From NCBI GenBank assembly GCA_951812575.1, contig OX638322.1:3786501-3850500 (forward strand): DNA of 64,000 nt. Reading direction: 5' to 3'. This document shows, piece by piece, positions 40,664-50,201 of the stretch; position 1 is the first letter of the stretch; each line of letters opens with the position of its first letter. The notes beneath the pieces were generated by a model that was given only the letters and a program-made list of their open reading frames with translations, was not told the DNA's origin and did no database searches. Origin of the DNA: Candidatus Binatia bacterium (GTDB lineage Bacteria > Desulfobacterota > Binatia > Bin18). A program made the position numbers and the translations under genes.

Positions 40664-41872
40664 ATGAAAATCACAGTCAAAAAATCTCCGATCGTTATCC
40701 CCGGCTTTCGATTTTCCGGGGTAGCCTGCGGGCTCAAACCGAGCGGCAAAAAAGATCTGTCGCTCCTGGTATCGGACGTGCCTGCGACGGCTGTTGCCGC
40801 GTTTACGACCAACCAGGTGAAGGCCGCGCCGGTCTTCATTGGTGCAGAGCGCCTCCGAGCAGGACATTTGCAAGCCATTGTCGTCAACAGCGGAAATGCC
40901 AACGCTTCGACTGCACAACCTGGACTTAAGCTGGCCCGGGACACCTGTGCGCTGGTCGGCCGCGAACTTGCCATTGATGCGCAACTGGTGCTGCCGTCGT
41001 CTACGGGGGTGATCGGCGTGCTGCCCGACTGGCGGAAAATGCGGACCGGCATTCCCGCCGCAGCCGCGGCCCTGTCGCCGCGCGGTTTCTGGAGCGCTAC
41101 GGCCGGCATCATGACGACCGATGCCTTTCCCAAGGTCGCGACTCGACAGGTGAAACTGAACGGACGGACGCTGAGCATCGCCGGTATGGCCAAGGGAGCC
41201 GGCATGATTAACCCGAACATGGCGACTATGCTGTGCTATGTGTGCACCGACGCGGCCGTGAGCCGGGCCGCTCTCCAGCAGGTGCTTGACCAGACCCTGC
41301 CCGACTCCTTCAATGCGATCTCCGTCGATGGCGATACCAGTACAAACGACACTCTGGTCCTGCTCGCCAACGGTCAGGCCGGCAACCGCGAGATCACGCC
41401 GCGCGGCCGTGGGTATACAGCCTTTCGAGACGCAGTGCGGGAAGTCTTGTGCCGCCTGGCCCGGATGTGTGTCAAAGACGGGGAGGGGGCGACCAAGGTG
41501 GTCGATATTTATGTCAACGGTGCAAAGAATACTGCGGACGCGGAAAAAGTCGCCCGCAGCATCGCCTATTCACCCTTGGTGAAAACCGCTTTTTTCGGGG
41601 GCGACCCAAACTGGGGCCGCATTGCTTGCGCGGTGGGCTATGCGGGTGCGCGATTGGATCAGGACCGGCTGGCCATCAGTGTCGGTGATATTCCTATTGG
41701 CCGCAACGGCATGAGTACCGGGTCACGCAACGAGCACCGGGCCGCCCGGATCATGCAGCAGGACGAGTTCTCCATAGACATCCATTTGCATATGGGTCGA
41801 GGCCGTGCCCATGTCGTTACCTCCGACCTGTCCACCGGCTATGTCCATTTTAACTCGGCCTATACGACCTAG
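40664..41872 (+). CDS. argJ: Glutamate N-acetyltransferase / amino-acid N-acetyltransferase ArgJ
   Basis: A 402-residue ArgJ. It transfers acetyl from N-acetylornithine to glutamate in the cyclic arginine pathway. The self-cleavage and nucleophile site is intact as KGAGMINPNMATMLCY (cleavage before the Thr of MATM), the IVVNSGNANASTAQ and LPSSTGVIGVLPDWRKMR blocks are conserved, and the C-terminal GGDPNWGRIACAVGYAGA is present. It starts 15 bp after secA and meets the convergent acyl-CoA dehydrogenase gene end-to-end with no gap. Whether it is bifunctional (also using acetyl-CoA) cannot be told here. Confidence 0.95.
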   Translation: MKITVKKSPIVIPGFRFSGVACGLKPSGKKDLSLLVSDVPATAVAAFTTNQVKAAPVFIGAERLRAGHLQAIVVNSGNANASTAQPGLKLARDTCALVGRELAIDAQLVLPSSTGVIGVLPDWRKMRTGIPAAAAALSPRGFWSATAGIMTTDAFPKVATRQVKLNGRTLSIAGMAKGAGMINPNMATMLCYVCTDAAVSRAALQQVLDQTLPDSFNAISVDGDTSTNDTLVLLANGQAGNREITPRGRGYTAFRDAVREVLCRLARMCVKDGEGATKVVDIYVNGAKNTADAEKVARSIAYSPLVKTAFFGGDPNWGRIACAVGYAGARLDQDRLAISVGDIPIGRNGMSTGSRNEHRAARIMQQDEFSIDIHLHMGRGRAHVVTSDLSTGYVHFNSAYTT

Positions 41873-43108
41873 TTAGCGGCCCTTGGGCAGTTGGAGGACA
41901 CGTTCGGCGATGATATTGCGCAGGATTTCGGATGTGCCGCCCTCAATAGTATTGGCGCGGGCGCGGAGAAAACCGTACTGCCAATAATGTTCCGCTTCGG
42001 CTTCGCCATAGAGTTGCCCAGAGGCTCCCTGCATCTCGATGGCCAAATCTTGCATGCGCTGGTTGGTTTCGGCCCAATGCAGCTTGGCAATGGAGCCTTC
42101 CGGTCCGGCCGGGTTGCCGCGCAGCAACCGCGTCAAGGCGCGATAATTGTTCAACTTCAATACTTCGCAATCGATATACGCCTGGGCCATTTTCTGGCGC
42201 AGCCGACGGTCCGTCCGACCTGAGACCGGGCCGGAATCACACACCCAGGCACGCAGGTCTTCGTAGGTCCGTTTTTGGGCGAAGGTAAAATAAAAGCCCA
42301 GCCCCTGCCGCTCAAACATGAGCGAGGTGATAATGACCTTCCAGCCCTGGTTCATCTCCCCCAGAAGATTGGCCTTGGGGACCTGGACGTTCTCGAAAAA
42401 GACCTCGTTAAACTCGCTCTCACCGGTCATCGTCCGCAGCGGCTTAATCGTAATGCCCGGACTCTGCATATCAACCAGGAGGGCTGACAGGCCATTATGT
42501 TTGGGCGCGTCCGGGTCGGTCCGTACCAGGAGTAAGCACCAATTGGCATAGCGGGCTAAACTCGTCCATACTTTTTGGCCGTTCACTAAAAAATTATCGC
42601 CCTGGTCAACTGCGCGCGTCTGGAGTGAGCCCAGGTCCGAGCCCGAGTTCGGCTCGGAATAGCCCTGGCTCCAGATATCCGCACCACTCAAGATCGCCGC
42701 CAAATGCTTTTTTTTCTGCTCCTCCGTCCCATAGGTAATAATCGTCGGACCGACTATCTCCAAACCCAGGACATTGAGCAGCCCAGGCGCTTTATGGCGC
42801 GCCATTTCTTCGTCAAAAATCATCCGCTCAACCAGAGAAGCGCCGCGGCCGCCGTACTCTTTGGGCCAGGAAATCCCGGTCCAGCCGCCTTCAAAGACTG
42901 TGCGCTGCCAGTCTTTCAGGAAGGTGAGGTCCGCGGCTGAGGCCTGCGGCTGAAGGTGACGGAGCGGGCCATGGTCTTGAAGAGGAAACGTGTCCAGCAT
43001 CTCATCTCTATTGGAGGACACGTTTCCTCTTTGTGGAACGTTGGCCGCGAGCCAGGTGCGGAGTTCCTGCCGAAAAGCGTCCTGCGCTGGGGTAAAATGA
43101 AAATCCAT
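41873..43108 (-). CDS. Acyl-CoA dehydrogenase carrying an in-frame repeat insertion
   Basis: A 411-residue acyl-CoA dehydrogenase. MDFHFTPAQDAFRQELRTWL and later GWTGISWPKEYGGRGASL, YSEPNSGSDLGSLQTRAV, FLVNGQKVWTSLARYANW and NTIEGGTSEILRNIIAERVL are the family blocks, so the enzyme is complete. Residues 26-44 (QRGNVSSNRDEMLDTFPLQ) are encoded by copy D of the dispersed hairpin element and have no counterpart in ordinary acyl-CoA dehydrogenases, where this stretch is a variable loop. The start is taken at 43108; upstream codons to 43264 overlap gatB and have no family similarity. It follows gatB on the minus strand. Confidence 0.9.
   Translation of the reverse strand: MDFHFTPAQDAFRQELRTWLAANVPQRGNVSSNRDEMLDTFPLQDHGPLRHLQPQASAADLTFLKDWQRTVFEGGWTGISWPKEYGGRGASLVERMIFDEEMARHKAPGLLNVLGLEIVGPTIITYGTEEQKKKHLAAILSGADIWSQGYSEPNSGSDLGSLQTRAVDQGDNFLVNGQKVWTSLARYANWCLLLVRTDPDAPKHNGLSALLVDMQSPGITIKPLRTMTGESEFNEVFFENVQVPKANLLGEMNQGWKVIITSLMFERQGLGFYFTFAQKRTYEDLRAWVCDSGPVSGRTDRRLRQKMAQAYIDCEVLKLNNYRALTRLLRGNPAGPEGSIAKLHWAETNQRMQDLAIEMQGASGQLYGEAEAEHYWQYGFLRARANTIEGGTSEILRNIIAERVLQLPKGR
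42979..43032 (+). repeat. Dispersed ~54 bp hairpin element, copy D (inside coding sequence)
   Basis: AAGAGGAAACGTGTCC and GGACACGTTTCCTCTT form a perfect 16-bp stem with a 20-base loop, the best-preserved copy. It lies wholly inside the acyl-CoA dehydrogenase gene and, read on the minus strand, contributes about 18-19 codons with no stop. Confidence 0.95.
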
Positions 43109-43148
43109 GCTGGGCTCCTGTGCTGAACTGGTCGAATCGCTGGCGACG

Positions 43149-44594
43149 CTATTGGGAGAGCTTTTGCCGTAAGAGTGTATTGACCATCTGGGGATTGGCC
43201 TTGCCCTGGGTGGCGCGCATGACCTGCCCGACAAAGAAGCCGAGCAGCTTTTCTTTGCCGCCACGATACGCCTCCACTTTGTCCGGGTTGGCCGCTAGTA
43301 CCTCGGCAATGGCGGCCTGTAAGGTGTCGGTATCACTGACCTGACGCAGGCCCTTGGACTCAATGATTTCCTCCGGGGAATGTCCGGTTCGGCGCATTTC
43401 CTCGTACACAGTCTTGGCGATAGTCGTGCTGATGGTACCGTCCTGTATCAACCCAATTAATGCGCCCAGGCGCTCGGGCGGGCAGGGCCAGGTCTCGATC
43501 TTCAGCGCCGCGTCCAGTTTTTCTTCCTTAACGAAGCGCAGTACGCTGTCCATGACCCAGTTGCTGACGACTTTGGGTGTTGCGGGACAGGCGCGCAGGC
43601 TGGCCTCGAAATAGTCAGCCACATCCTTGCGAGCCGTTAGCACCTCGGCATCGTAGGCCGGCAGGTCGTAGTCGTGCATGAAGCGGGCTCGCCGCGCGGC
43701 CGGGAGCTCGGGCAGGTCGGTCCGAACGTGTTCGACCCAGGCCTGATCCACGACCAAGGGTAATAAATCCGGGTCGGGGAAATAACGGTAATCGTGGGCG
43801 AACTCCTTGCTGCGCATGGGTCGGGTGACCTCTCGGTCCGCATCCCACAAGCGGGTTTCCTGGACGACGCGACCGCCGGCTTCGACGACCTCGGTCTGGC
43901 GCTGAATTTCATGCTCAATTGCCTTTTCGACAGCACGAAAGGAATTGAGATTCTTGGTCTCTGTCCGGGTGCCGAACTCAGTGCTCCCCCGCGGACGTAT
44001 GGACACGTTGGCGTCGCAGCGCAGGCTGCCCTCTTCCATATTGCCGTCACAGACCTCGATATATTGGAGCAGGGCGCGCAAGCTGCGCAGATAACTGCCG
44101 GCTTCCGTGGCAGAGCGGATATCCGGTTCGCTGACAATCTCCAATAGAGGAACGCCGGTGCGGTTCAGGTCAACCAGGCTTGCGCCGGCCTCGGCGTCAT
44201 GGATGCTCTTGCCGGCGTCTTCCTCCATATGAATTCGGGTCAAGCGCACCTTTTTTGCTTGGTCTTGGACGGCGACCTCAACATAGCCGTGTTCGGCAAT
44301 AGGCAGTTCGTACATGCTGATCTGGTAGCCCTTGGGCAGGTCCGGATAAAAATAGTTTTTGCGCGCCCAGCGGCTCGTGGGCGTAATCGTGCAGTGGGTT
44401 GCCAGTGCGGCACGGAGGGCGAAATCGACCACCTTCTTATTGAGCACGGGTAAGACCCCGGGCAGGCCCAGGCAGACCGGGCAGGTATGCTGGTTGGGGG
44501 CCGCGCCGAAGCGGGTGGAACAACCGCAAAAAATTTTCGACTCAGTCAGTAACTGGGCGTGCACTTCCAGGCCAATGACGGCTTCGTAGGTCAT
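43149..44594 (-). CDS. gatB: Asp-tRNA(Asn)/Glu-tRNA(Gln) amidotransferase subunit B
   Basis: A 481-residue Gat[59 protein letters not shown] and the zinc-binding and tRNA-recognition blocks are present, ending in the YqeY-like tail domain ([18 protein letters not shown]). It phosphorylates the misacylated aspartyl or glutamyl tRNA so that ammonia from GatA can be added. It follows gatA by 26 bp in the operon gatC-gatA-gatB. Confidence 0.96.
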   Translation of the reverse strand: MTYEAVIGLEVHAQLLTESKIFCGCSTRFGAAPNQHTCPVCLGLPGVLPVLNKKVVDFALRAALATHCTITPTSRWARKNYFYPDLPKGYQISMYELPIAEHGYVEVAVQDQAKKVRLTRIHMEEDAGKSIHDAEAGASLVDLNRTGVPLLEIVSEPDIRSATEAGSYLRSLRALLQYIEVCDGNMEEGSLRCDANVSIRPRGSTEFGTRTETKNLNSFRAVEKAIEHEIQRQTEVVEAGGRVVQETRLWDADREVTRPMRSKEFAHDYRYFPDPDLLPLVVDQAWVEHVRTDLPELPAARRARFMHDYDLPAYDAEVLTARKDVADYFEASLRACPATPKVVSNWVMDSVLRFVKEEKLDAALKIETWPCPPERLGALIGLIQDGTISTTIAKTVYEEMRRTGHSPEEIIESKGLRQVSDTDTLQAAIAEVLAANPDKVEAYRGGKEKLLGFFVGQVMRATQGKANPQMVNTLLRQKLSQ

Positions 44595-44620
44595 ACTGCT
44601 ACTCGGTGAATTCTCTGCTG

Positions 44621-46081
44621 TTAGAGCGGCGGTTTCCGGCTCCGCCAGTCATGATCCTGCTCGTACGCGTACCCGGCACGGAGCAATACCTCCTCCTCAA
44701 AGGGAGGCCCTATCAACTGGAGTCCAATGGGTAACCCGTGCTGATCAAAGCCACACGGCACGGACAGTCCAGGCAGGCCCGCCAAATTGACCGCTATGGT
44801 AAAAATATCCGAGAGATACATGGTGAGAGGGTCGGCCAGCTTCTCTCCCAGCCGAAACGCGGTGGTCGGAGCGACCGGAGTCGCAATTATATCGCAGGCT
44901 TCGAAGGCGTTCAGGAAATCCTGCCGAATAAGAGTCCGGACCTTCTGCGCCTTCAAATAATAGGCGTCATAATACCCGGCAGATAAGACATAGGTGCCGA
45001 GCGCAATCCGGCGCTTGACCTCGCTGCCAAACCCCTGAGCGCGGGTCGTCTGATACAGCGCTCCCAGGTCTTCCACCTCAGCCGCCCGGTAGCCATAGCG
45101 AACCCCATCGTAGCGGGCCAGATTGGAACTCGCCTCAGCCATGGCAATAATATAATAGGTGGCAACCGCGTATTCGGTATGCGGCAGAGAGATCGGGACG
45201 ACCTCTGCACCTAATGACTGTAAATGGGCAATCGCCTCTCTGACCGCTGTTTCGACCTCCGACTGCATCCCCTCAATAAAGTATTCTTGCGGTATACCGA
45301 TACGCAGACCACTGACGCCTCGCTCCAGGTGAGCGGTATAGCTGGGCGTAGGTCTGTTGACGGAAGTCGAATCACGGGGGTCATGGCCGGCAATTACATC
45401 CAGAAGAATTGCGCAGTCCCGGACATCTTTGGTACACGGGCCGACTTGGTCCAGGGACGAGGCATAAGCCACAACGCCAAACCGACTCACCCGCCCGTAG
45501 GTTGGTTTCAGGCCAACAATACCGCAGAATGCAGCCGGAAGGCGAATGGAACCTCCCGTATCCGTTCCCAAGGCCGCACATGTCAGGTCGGCCGCAACGG
45601 CTGCCGCCGACCCGCCGGAGGAGCCACCCGGCACCCGGTCCGTATCCCATGGATTGCGACAGGGGATGAAAGCCGAATTCTCATTCGACGAGCCCATTGC
45701 AAATTCGTCACAGTTGACCTTGCCGATAATCACCGCACCGGCCTCCTTGAGGCGTTGCGTCACGGTGGCATCATATGGCGCAATAAATTGTTCGAGGATT
45801 TTTGAACCCGCGGTTGAGCGTACCCCCTGGGCGAGGATGACGTCCTTGAGCGCAACCGGAATACCGCACAGTGGAGGGGGAGTCGCTCCGTTTGCAAGCG
45901 TCCGGTCTGCGGCTTCTGCTTGGGCGAGCGCTTCTTCGGCACACACGGTCAGATAGGAATGCAAGCGTTCATCTGTTTGTCGAACGCGGGCCAGAACAGA
46001 CTGTGCCAACTCGACAGCACTGACCTCTCGGGTACGTAGCTTCTGCCGGGCTTGATGAATGGTCAGGGCGTGGTGTGACAT
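44621..46081 (-). CDS. gatA: Asp-tRNA(Asn)/Glu-tRNA(Gln) amidotransferase subunit A
   Basis: A 486-residue amidase-signature protein. The Ser-cisSer-Lys triad is visible: lysine in [13 protein letters not shown], and the two serines in [14 protein letters not shown] and [16 protein letters not shown]. It releases ammonia from glutamine and feeds it to GatB. It starts two bases after gatC's stop (46084), so the two are tightly coupled. Confidence 0.97.
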   Translation of the reverse strand: MSHHALTIHQARQKLRTREVSAVELAQSVLARVRQTDERLHSYLTVCAEEALAQAEAADRTLANGATPPPLCGIPVALKDVILAQGVRSTAGSKILEQFIAPYDATVTQRLKEAGAVIIGKVNCDEFAMGSSNENSAFIPCRNPWDTDRVPGGSSGGSAAAVAADLTCAALGTDTGGSIRLPAAFCGIVGLKPTYGRVSRFGVVAYASSLDQVGPCTKDVRDCAILLDVIAGHDPRDSTSVNRPTPSYTAHLERGVSGLRIGIPQEYFIEGMQSEVETAVREAIAHLQSLGAEVVPISLPHTEYAVATYYIIAMAEASSNLARYDGVRYGYRAAEVEDLGALYQTTRAQGFGSEVKRRIALGTYVLSAGYYDAYYLKAQKVRTLIRQDFLNAFEACDIIATPVAPTTAFRLGEKLADPLTMYLSDIFTIAVNLAGLPGLSVPCGFDQHGLPIGLQLIGPPFEEEVLLRAGYAYEQDHDWRSRKPPL

Positions 46082-46083
46082 GG

Positions 46084-46380
46084 TTACTCAATAATCTTGG
46101 GAACGCGAAAAAAATGGGTCTTCCGACTCGGGGCATTCGCCAGCAGGGCGTCCGTTTGGGCGGCACTCGGTGTATTGGTGACAACATCGTCTCGCAGCGG
46201 AGCGGACACTGCCACTGCATGGGCGGTCGGCTCAACACTGTCGGTCTGCAATTCACCCAATTTATCGACATAGGTCAATATCGTATCAAAGTGCTGCGTC
46301 AGTTCGTCCAGCTCTTCTGCGCTAAATGAGAGACGCGCCAGCGCGGCAACTTGGCGAACTTCATCCGGTGTAATGCGCAT
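46084..46380 (-). CDS. gatC: Asp-tRNA(Asn)/Glu-tRNA(Gln) amidotransferase subunit C
   Basis: A 98-residue GatC, the small stabilising subunit: [40 protein letters not shown] and [20 protein letters not shown] are the standard motif order, ending FFRVPKIIE, which matches the common F-x-V-P-x-V-(I/L)-E tail. The start is ATG 46380; an upstream extension to 46476 has no family similarity. It heads the minus-strand operon gatC-gatA-gatB plus acyl-CoA dehydrogenase, divergent from yraN. Confidence 0.95.
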   Translation of the reverse strand: MRITPDEVRQVAALARLSFSAEELDELTQHFDTILTYVDKLGELQTDSVEPTAHAVAVSAPLRDDVVTNTPSAAQTDALLANAPSRKTHFFRVPKIIE

Positions 46381-46500
46381 GTTTGTTCTTCTTTCTGCGA
46401 GGGCCAGTGTGTCACACCGCACCTTGCAATTCAACGGAATAGGACCTCCGCCGGAGGACGCTCTTGATCCACGCAAGCCGTGTCAGCTACCTTACATTCT

Positions 46501-46881
46501 ATGGTGAGCGGCGATCGGCGACGCCTGTTCGGCCAACAGGGCGAGCAGCGCGCCGCGCAGTTTTTACGCAACCTCGGCTATGTGATAGTTGAGCGAAATT
46601 ATCGATGCCCTCGCGGGGAAATTGATCTCGTTGCCCAGGATAAAGAAACGCTTGTCTTCGTTGAGGTTCGGACGCATCGTTCTCGGGAGTTTGGAACCCC
46701 TCTGGCCTCAGTCAATACGCGCAAGCAGCGCCAAATCGCCATGACCGCCCTGCATTATCTTTCGCGTTTCCAACTCCACGACCGGGCGGCACGCTTTGAC
46801 GTTATTGGGATTATGGGGGAAGGAAACACGGCGCAGCTGACCCATATCAAAGCGGCTTTTGAATTCCCAACTGCACGTTAG
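46501..46881 (+). CDS. yraN: UPF0102/YraN family endonuclease-like protein
   Basis: About 126 residues with the PD-(D/E)xK-like UPF0102 fold: RRLFGQQGEQRAAQFLRNLG, YVIVERNYRCPRGEIDLVAQ and TLVFVEVRTHRSREFG (the E-x-D and E-V-(K/R) motifs). YraN proteins are implicated in DNA repair or competence-like processes; the nuclease role is inferred from fold. ATG 46501 is the conventional start; a GTG at 46480 is an alternative, and neither has a strong ribosome-binding site. It ends 16 bp before serS. Confidence 0.88.
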   Translation: MVSGDRRRLFGQQGEQRAAQFLRNLGYVIVERNYRCPRGEIDLVAQDKETLVFVEVRTHRSREFGTPLASVNTRKQRQIAMTALHYLSRFQLHDRAARFDVIGIMGEGNTAQLTHIKAAFEFPTAR

Positions 46882-46897
46882 AGAACGAAGAAACGGT

Positions 46898-48175
46898 ATG
46901 CTTGATATTAAACTGATCCGAGACAACCCAGACGGGGTGAAAGAGCGACTGGTAACAGTGGGCGTTCCAGCGGCTGATGTGGACGCTCTGCTCAAGAGTG
47001 ACCAGGCCCGACGCACGCGCATACGCGAAGTCGAGGCGTTGCGCGCGGAACGAACGACACGTTCAAAAGAAATCCGAAAAATTTCGGACCCCACCGAACG
47101 CGACACTGCCGTCGGGTCCATGCGGGCGCTCGGAGAGCGCCTGAGCCAACTGGAGAAACGACTCGCTCAGGCGGAAGAAGACTTCCAGCAGCGGCTCTTG
47201 GAGTTGCCCAACCTGCCTCACCCCGATGTCCCGGTCGGGAAAGACGAAGACGAAAACGTCGTGATCCGAACGGAGGGCAAACCGTCGACTTTTGCGTTTT
47301 CCCCTCGCCCGCACTGGGAACTTGGCGAAGCCCTGGGCATTATTGATTTTGCGCGCGGAGTGAAAATTTCGGGCAGCCGCTTTTACATCCTCAAAGGGCC
47401 GGGAGCCCGACTTCAGCGCGCGCTGATTAATTGGATGCTGGACCTGCACGTCAATGAACACGGCTATACCGAAGTATACCCACCGGTCATGGTTAAACAG
47501 GATTGTTTGGTCGGGACCGGTAATCTCCCAAAATTCGGGGACAATCTCTACCGGGATATTGAAGAAGACTTTTGGTTTATTCCCACCGCGGAAGTGCCGG
47601 TGACCAACCTGTATAGAGAGGAAGTGATCGACCCCGGACTGCTCCCGGTGTATCATGTGGCGTATACGCCCTGCTTTCGCCGCGAGAAAATGTCAGCCGG
47701 CCGCGACGTCCGCGGCATTAAACGCGGTCATCAGTTCGACAAGGTAGAAATGGTGAAATTTGTTGAGCCATCGCACTCAGATGCGGAGTTGCTGACTCTG
47801 GTCGACAATGCCGAGGAGGTGTGCCGAAAACTGGGCATCCCGCACCGGGTCGTTCAGATGTGTACCGGAGATCTGAGCTTTGTTGCGGCCTGCAAATATG
47901 ATGTGGAAATGTGGGCGCCGGGCTGTGAAGAATGGCTCGAGGTGAGTTCCTGCTCCAATTTTCGTGATTTCCAGGCCCGTCGGGCGAAAATACGTTACCG
48001 ACCCGAACCTGGTGCAAAACCCGAATTGGTGCACACCCTGAACGGCTCCGGACTGGCTCTCCCACGGGTTGTCATCGCCATTCTTGAAACCTATCAGCAA
48101 GAGGATGGGAGCGTTGTGATACCAGACGTCCTCCGCTCCTATATGGGTGGACAGGAGAAAATTGACAGGGCTTAA
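46898..48175 (+). CDS. serS: Seryl-tRNA synthetase
   Basis: A 425-residue class II synthetase. MLDIKLIRDNPDGVKERL begins the N-terminal coiled-coil tRNA arm (to about residue 110). Motif 2 lies in PCFRREKMSAGRDVRGIKRG with HQFDKVEMVKF, and motif 3 in NGSGLALPRVVIAILETYQ; TAEVPVTNLYREEV is also conserved. It charges serine onto tRNA(Ser) and onto tRNA(Sec), the step that feeds selenocysteine formation, relevant to the selenoprotein at 12225-12461. The start at 46898 is preferred to an upstream frame from 46859 that overlaps yraN. Confidence 0.96.
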   Translation: MLDIKLIRDNPDGVKERLVTVGVPAADVDALLKSDQARRTRIREVEALRAERTTRSKEIRKISDPTERDTAVGSMRALGERLSQLEKRLAQAEEDFQQRLLELPNLPHPDVPVGKDEDENVVIRTEGKPSTFAFSPRPHWELGEALGIIDFARGVKISGSRFYILKGPGARLQRALINWMLDLHVNEHGYTEVYPPVMVKQDCLVGTGNLPKFGDNLYRDIEEDFWFIPTAEVPVTNLYREEVIDPGLLPVYHVAYTPCFRREKMSAGRDVRGIKRGHQFDKVEMVKFVEPSHSDAELLTLVDNAEEVCRKLGIPHRVVQMCTGDLSFVAACKYDVEMWAPGCEEWLEVSSCSNFRDFQARRAKIRYRPEPGAKPELVHTLNGSGLALPRVVIAILETYQQEDGSVVIPDVLRSYMGGQEKIDRA

Positions 48176-48259
48176 TGATCACCTCCTTGAGCGGGCAGGG
48201 GGAGTTGACGACTGAGGGGTAGCCCGTTACTAAATTGCCCAAGAAAACGGCGAAACTCT

Positions 48260-48619
48260 GTGGCAGAAGACGCGGACAAACCAGCGCCCGGTCAGGATGT
48301 CGAAAATACCATCGAGGACCTGACGAAAGAGCTGTCTCGCTTAATCAACGAAGCCGGGACGGACGGGCGTGAAGAACTGCGCGACTACGCAGTAAGCCTG
48401 CTGCAGGGCGAAACGGAAACAACCCAAACGGAAGAGCCCGTGGAGGAAGACTCGGCTCAGCCTGCTTCTCCTTTTAGCCCGGTTGCTTTGAGCATTCCAT
48501 TTCTCCTTATTGGTATCATTCTCTTGCCGCTCTTTGCCCCGGTCGGGTTGATGCTGCTGTTGTTGGCTGTGATCATGGGGGTAGGGGGCTGGCTGGCTCT
48601 CATGTTCAGAAGGAAATAA
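48260..48619 (+). CDS. Small bitopic membrane protein upstream of Rieske gene
   Basis: A 119-residue protein starting at GTG 48260. The first half is charged (VENTIEDLTKELSRLINEAG; EELRDYAVSLLQGE), followed by an acidic linker and two close hydrophobic segments (VALSIPFLLIGIILLPLFAP; VGLMLLLLAVIMGVGGWLAL) ending in RRK. That is a soluble N-domain with a C-terminal membrane hairpin. No family recognised. It lies 43 bp upstream of the Rieske gene and may be part of the respiratory operon, for example in assembly. No clear ribosome-binding site. Confidence 0.55.
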   Translation: MAEDADKPAPGQDVENTIEDLTKELSRLINEAGTDGREELRDYAVSLLQGETETTQTEEPVEEDSAQPASPFSPVALSIPFLLIGIILLPLFAPVGLMLLLLAVIMGVGGWLALMFRRK

Positions 48620-48662
48620 GAGAACAAGGCATAATCACTGTCACTACTAAGGAGTAAGCTCC

Positions 48663-49265
48663 ATGGCAAAAAAACCAACTTCTCCTGAAGAAATCCAGGC
48701 ATACGAAGAGCGTCGCCGTGTCGAGCAACGGGCGGAGCGCGAGAAACGGCTCCGTGAGCGCGCGCAAAGAGGCGGCCTGTGGTCACGGCGTGATTTTTTT
48801 GGCCGGCTCAGCTGGGGTGGTTTCGGGCTGATTTCGCTCGTGAGCCTGCTGGCCTTTGTCCGTTCCGCCTTTCCTCGGGTGCTCTTTGTTCCGCCGTCAA
48901 CCTTTAAGGCGGGCTTCCCAGGAGACTACCCGGTTGGCGAGGTGAGCGAGAAATACCGCTCAGACCAACGCACCTGGATCGTCCGAGAACCGCAGGGATT
49001 CTACGCGATCTTTGCCAATTGTACGCACCTAGGCTGTACTCCGCGCTGGTCGTCGTCGGAGAATAAATACAAATGTCCCTGTCATGGCAGTGGGTACTAC
49101 CGGACTGGATACAATTTTGAAGGTCCGGCGCCCAGACCAATGGATCGCTTTAAATTATCGTTGGCTGATGATGGGCAACTGCTCGTTGATAAGAGCACAG
49201 TTTTTAAAATGCAGCCCGGCGTTGACCCCAATAAACAACATCCCGAAAGCATCTTGCGTATCTAG
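48663..49265 (+). CDS. Rieske [2Fe-2S] protein of a b6f/bc-type complex
   Basis: A 200-residue Rieske protein. A charged N-terminus (EEIQAYEERRRVEQRAEREK) is followed by one membrane helix (about residues 45-68) and the cluster-binding pair ANCTHLGCTPRW and KCPCHGSGY, with both Cys-x-His and Cys-x-x-His motifs complete. FFGRLSWGGFGLISL holds the twin-basic-like RRDFFGR start of a Tat-type anchor, consistent with export of the folded cluster domain. AAGGAG lies before the ATG. First catalytic gene of the respiratory operon 48663-54688. Confidence 0.92.
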   Translation: MAKKPTSPEEIQAYEERRRVEQRAEREKRLRERAQRGGLWSRRDFFGRLSWGGFGLISLVSLLAFVRSAFPRVLFVPPSTFKAGFPGDYPVGEVSEKYRSDQRTWIVREPQGFYAIFANCTHLGCTPRWSSSENKYKCPCHGSGYYRTGYNFEGPAPRPMDRFKLSLADDGQLLVDKSTVFKMQPGVDPNKQHPESILRI

Positions 49266-49304
49266 CCGCCAGTGGCAGGGCGAGTGTAAAGGCAAGGAAA
49301 GAGT

Positions 49305-50078
49305 ATGAGCAGCCAATTTGACGAACTCAAACGCCAAGTCATGGAGTCACAGGCCTGGCAGTCCATTTTCCGCCACGGCTACGAAGATACGCCGCGCAAC
49401 CGTATTCTGATGGTCTCGGGCAATGTCTGGCTCCATCTCCACCCGTCGAAAGTTCGCAAACATGCCACGCGCTTACGTTTCACCTGGTGTATGGGCGGCA
49501 TTACCTTTCTGATGTATCTGGTCACCGTAGTCACTGGCGTGTATCTCATGTTTTACTACCGGCCGGTGGCGGAATATGCCTACGCCGATATTAAATATCT
49601 CGAATTCGATATGCCGTTTGGCATGCTGATGCGCAATATGCACCGCTGGGCCGCTCACGGCATGGTGATTGCCGTCTGGCTGCATATGTTTCGCGTCTTT
49701 ATGACGGGTTCGTATAAACCACCGCGCGAGTTTAATTGGGTCGTTGGTGTCCTGCTCTTAGTCTTGACCTTGCTTCTTTCGTTTACCGGATACCTCCTAC
49801 CGTGGGATCAGCTCGCTATCTGGGCCGTTTCGGTCGGATCGAACATGGGCCGAGCAACCCCGCTGCTGGGATATGAAGGGCCTTTCAACGAGGTGCTCGG
49901 GGTGAACCCCATTTACGACGCGCGCGCTTTTCTCTTTGGCGGCGGGGAGATTGGGGCGCATACCTTACTCCGTTTCTATATTCTGCACTGCATCTTTATT
50001 CCGCTGGTGACGAGTTTATTTCTGGCGGTTCATTTCTGGCGTATCCGGCGCGACGGATTCTCAGGACCCGCCCTCTAG
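49305..50078 (+). CDS. Cytochrome b6-like subunit (haem b and probable haem ci site)
   Basis: A 257-residue four-helix cytochrome b N-terminal part. The paired haem histidines are in MHRWAAHGMVIAVWLHMFRV and ILHCIFIPLVTSLFLAVHFW. WCMGGITF (Cys62) aligns with the C-x-G-G-I-T segment of plant/cyanobacterial cytochrome b6 whose cysteine binds haem ci, which ordinary bc1 cytochrome b lacks. FTGYLLPWDQLAIWAVSVGS is the Qo-side helix. AAGGAAAGAGT precedes the ATG. The split from the C-terminal subunit (50202) is b6f-like. Confidence 0.93.
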   Translation: MSSQFDELKRQVMESQAWQSIFRHGYEDTPRNRILMVSGNVWLHLHPSKVRKHATRLRFTWCMGGITFLMYLVTVVTGVYLMFYYRPVAEYAYADIKYLEFDMPFGMLMRNMHRWAAHGMVIAVWLHMFRVFMTGSYKPPREFNWVVGVLLLVLTLLLSFTGYLLPWDQLAIWAVSVGSNMGRATPLLGYEGPFNEVLGVNPIYDARAFLFGGGEIGAHTLLRFYILHCIFIPLVTSLFLAVHFWRIRRDGFSGPAL

Positions 50079-50090
50079 CAGAGGTGTATT

Positions 50091-50186
50091 ATGCGCGTGC
50101 TTGTCATTCCTATTTTAATGGGAGTCGTGTGCTGGCTGCTGTACATAGTGGCAAAACCAAAAGCGTCTTCTTCTGAAGACCGGTAA
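50091..50186 (+). CDS. 31-residue single-pass membrane microprotein in the bc operon
   Basis: MRVLVIPILMGVVCWLLYIV followed by AKPKASSSEDR: one hydrophobic helix and a short charged tail. GAGGTG lies seven bases before the ATG, the gene fits exactly between the two cytochrome b subunit genes (12 bp after one, 15 bp before the next), and composition is typical of small accessory subunits such as PetL/PetM/PetG of b6f. No homologue claim is made. Confidence 0.65.
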   Translation: MRVLVIPILMGVVCWLLYIVAKPKASSSEDR

Positions 50187-50201
50187 GAAAAGGGAGCGGT
50201 T

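Noticed and set aside
39848..40984. Minus-strand open frame spanning the end of secA and the start of argJ.
   Set aside because: Both plus-strand genes are certain; the antisense peptide has no family features.
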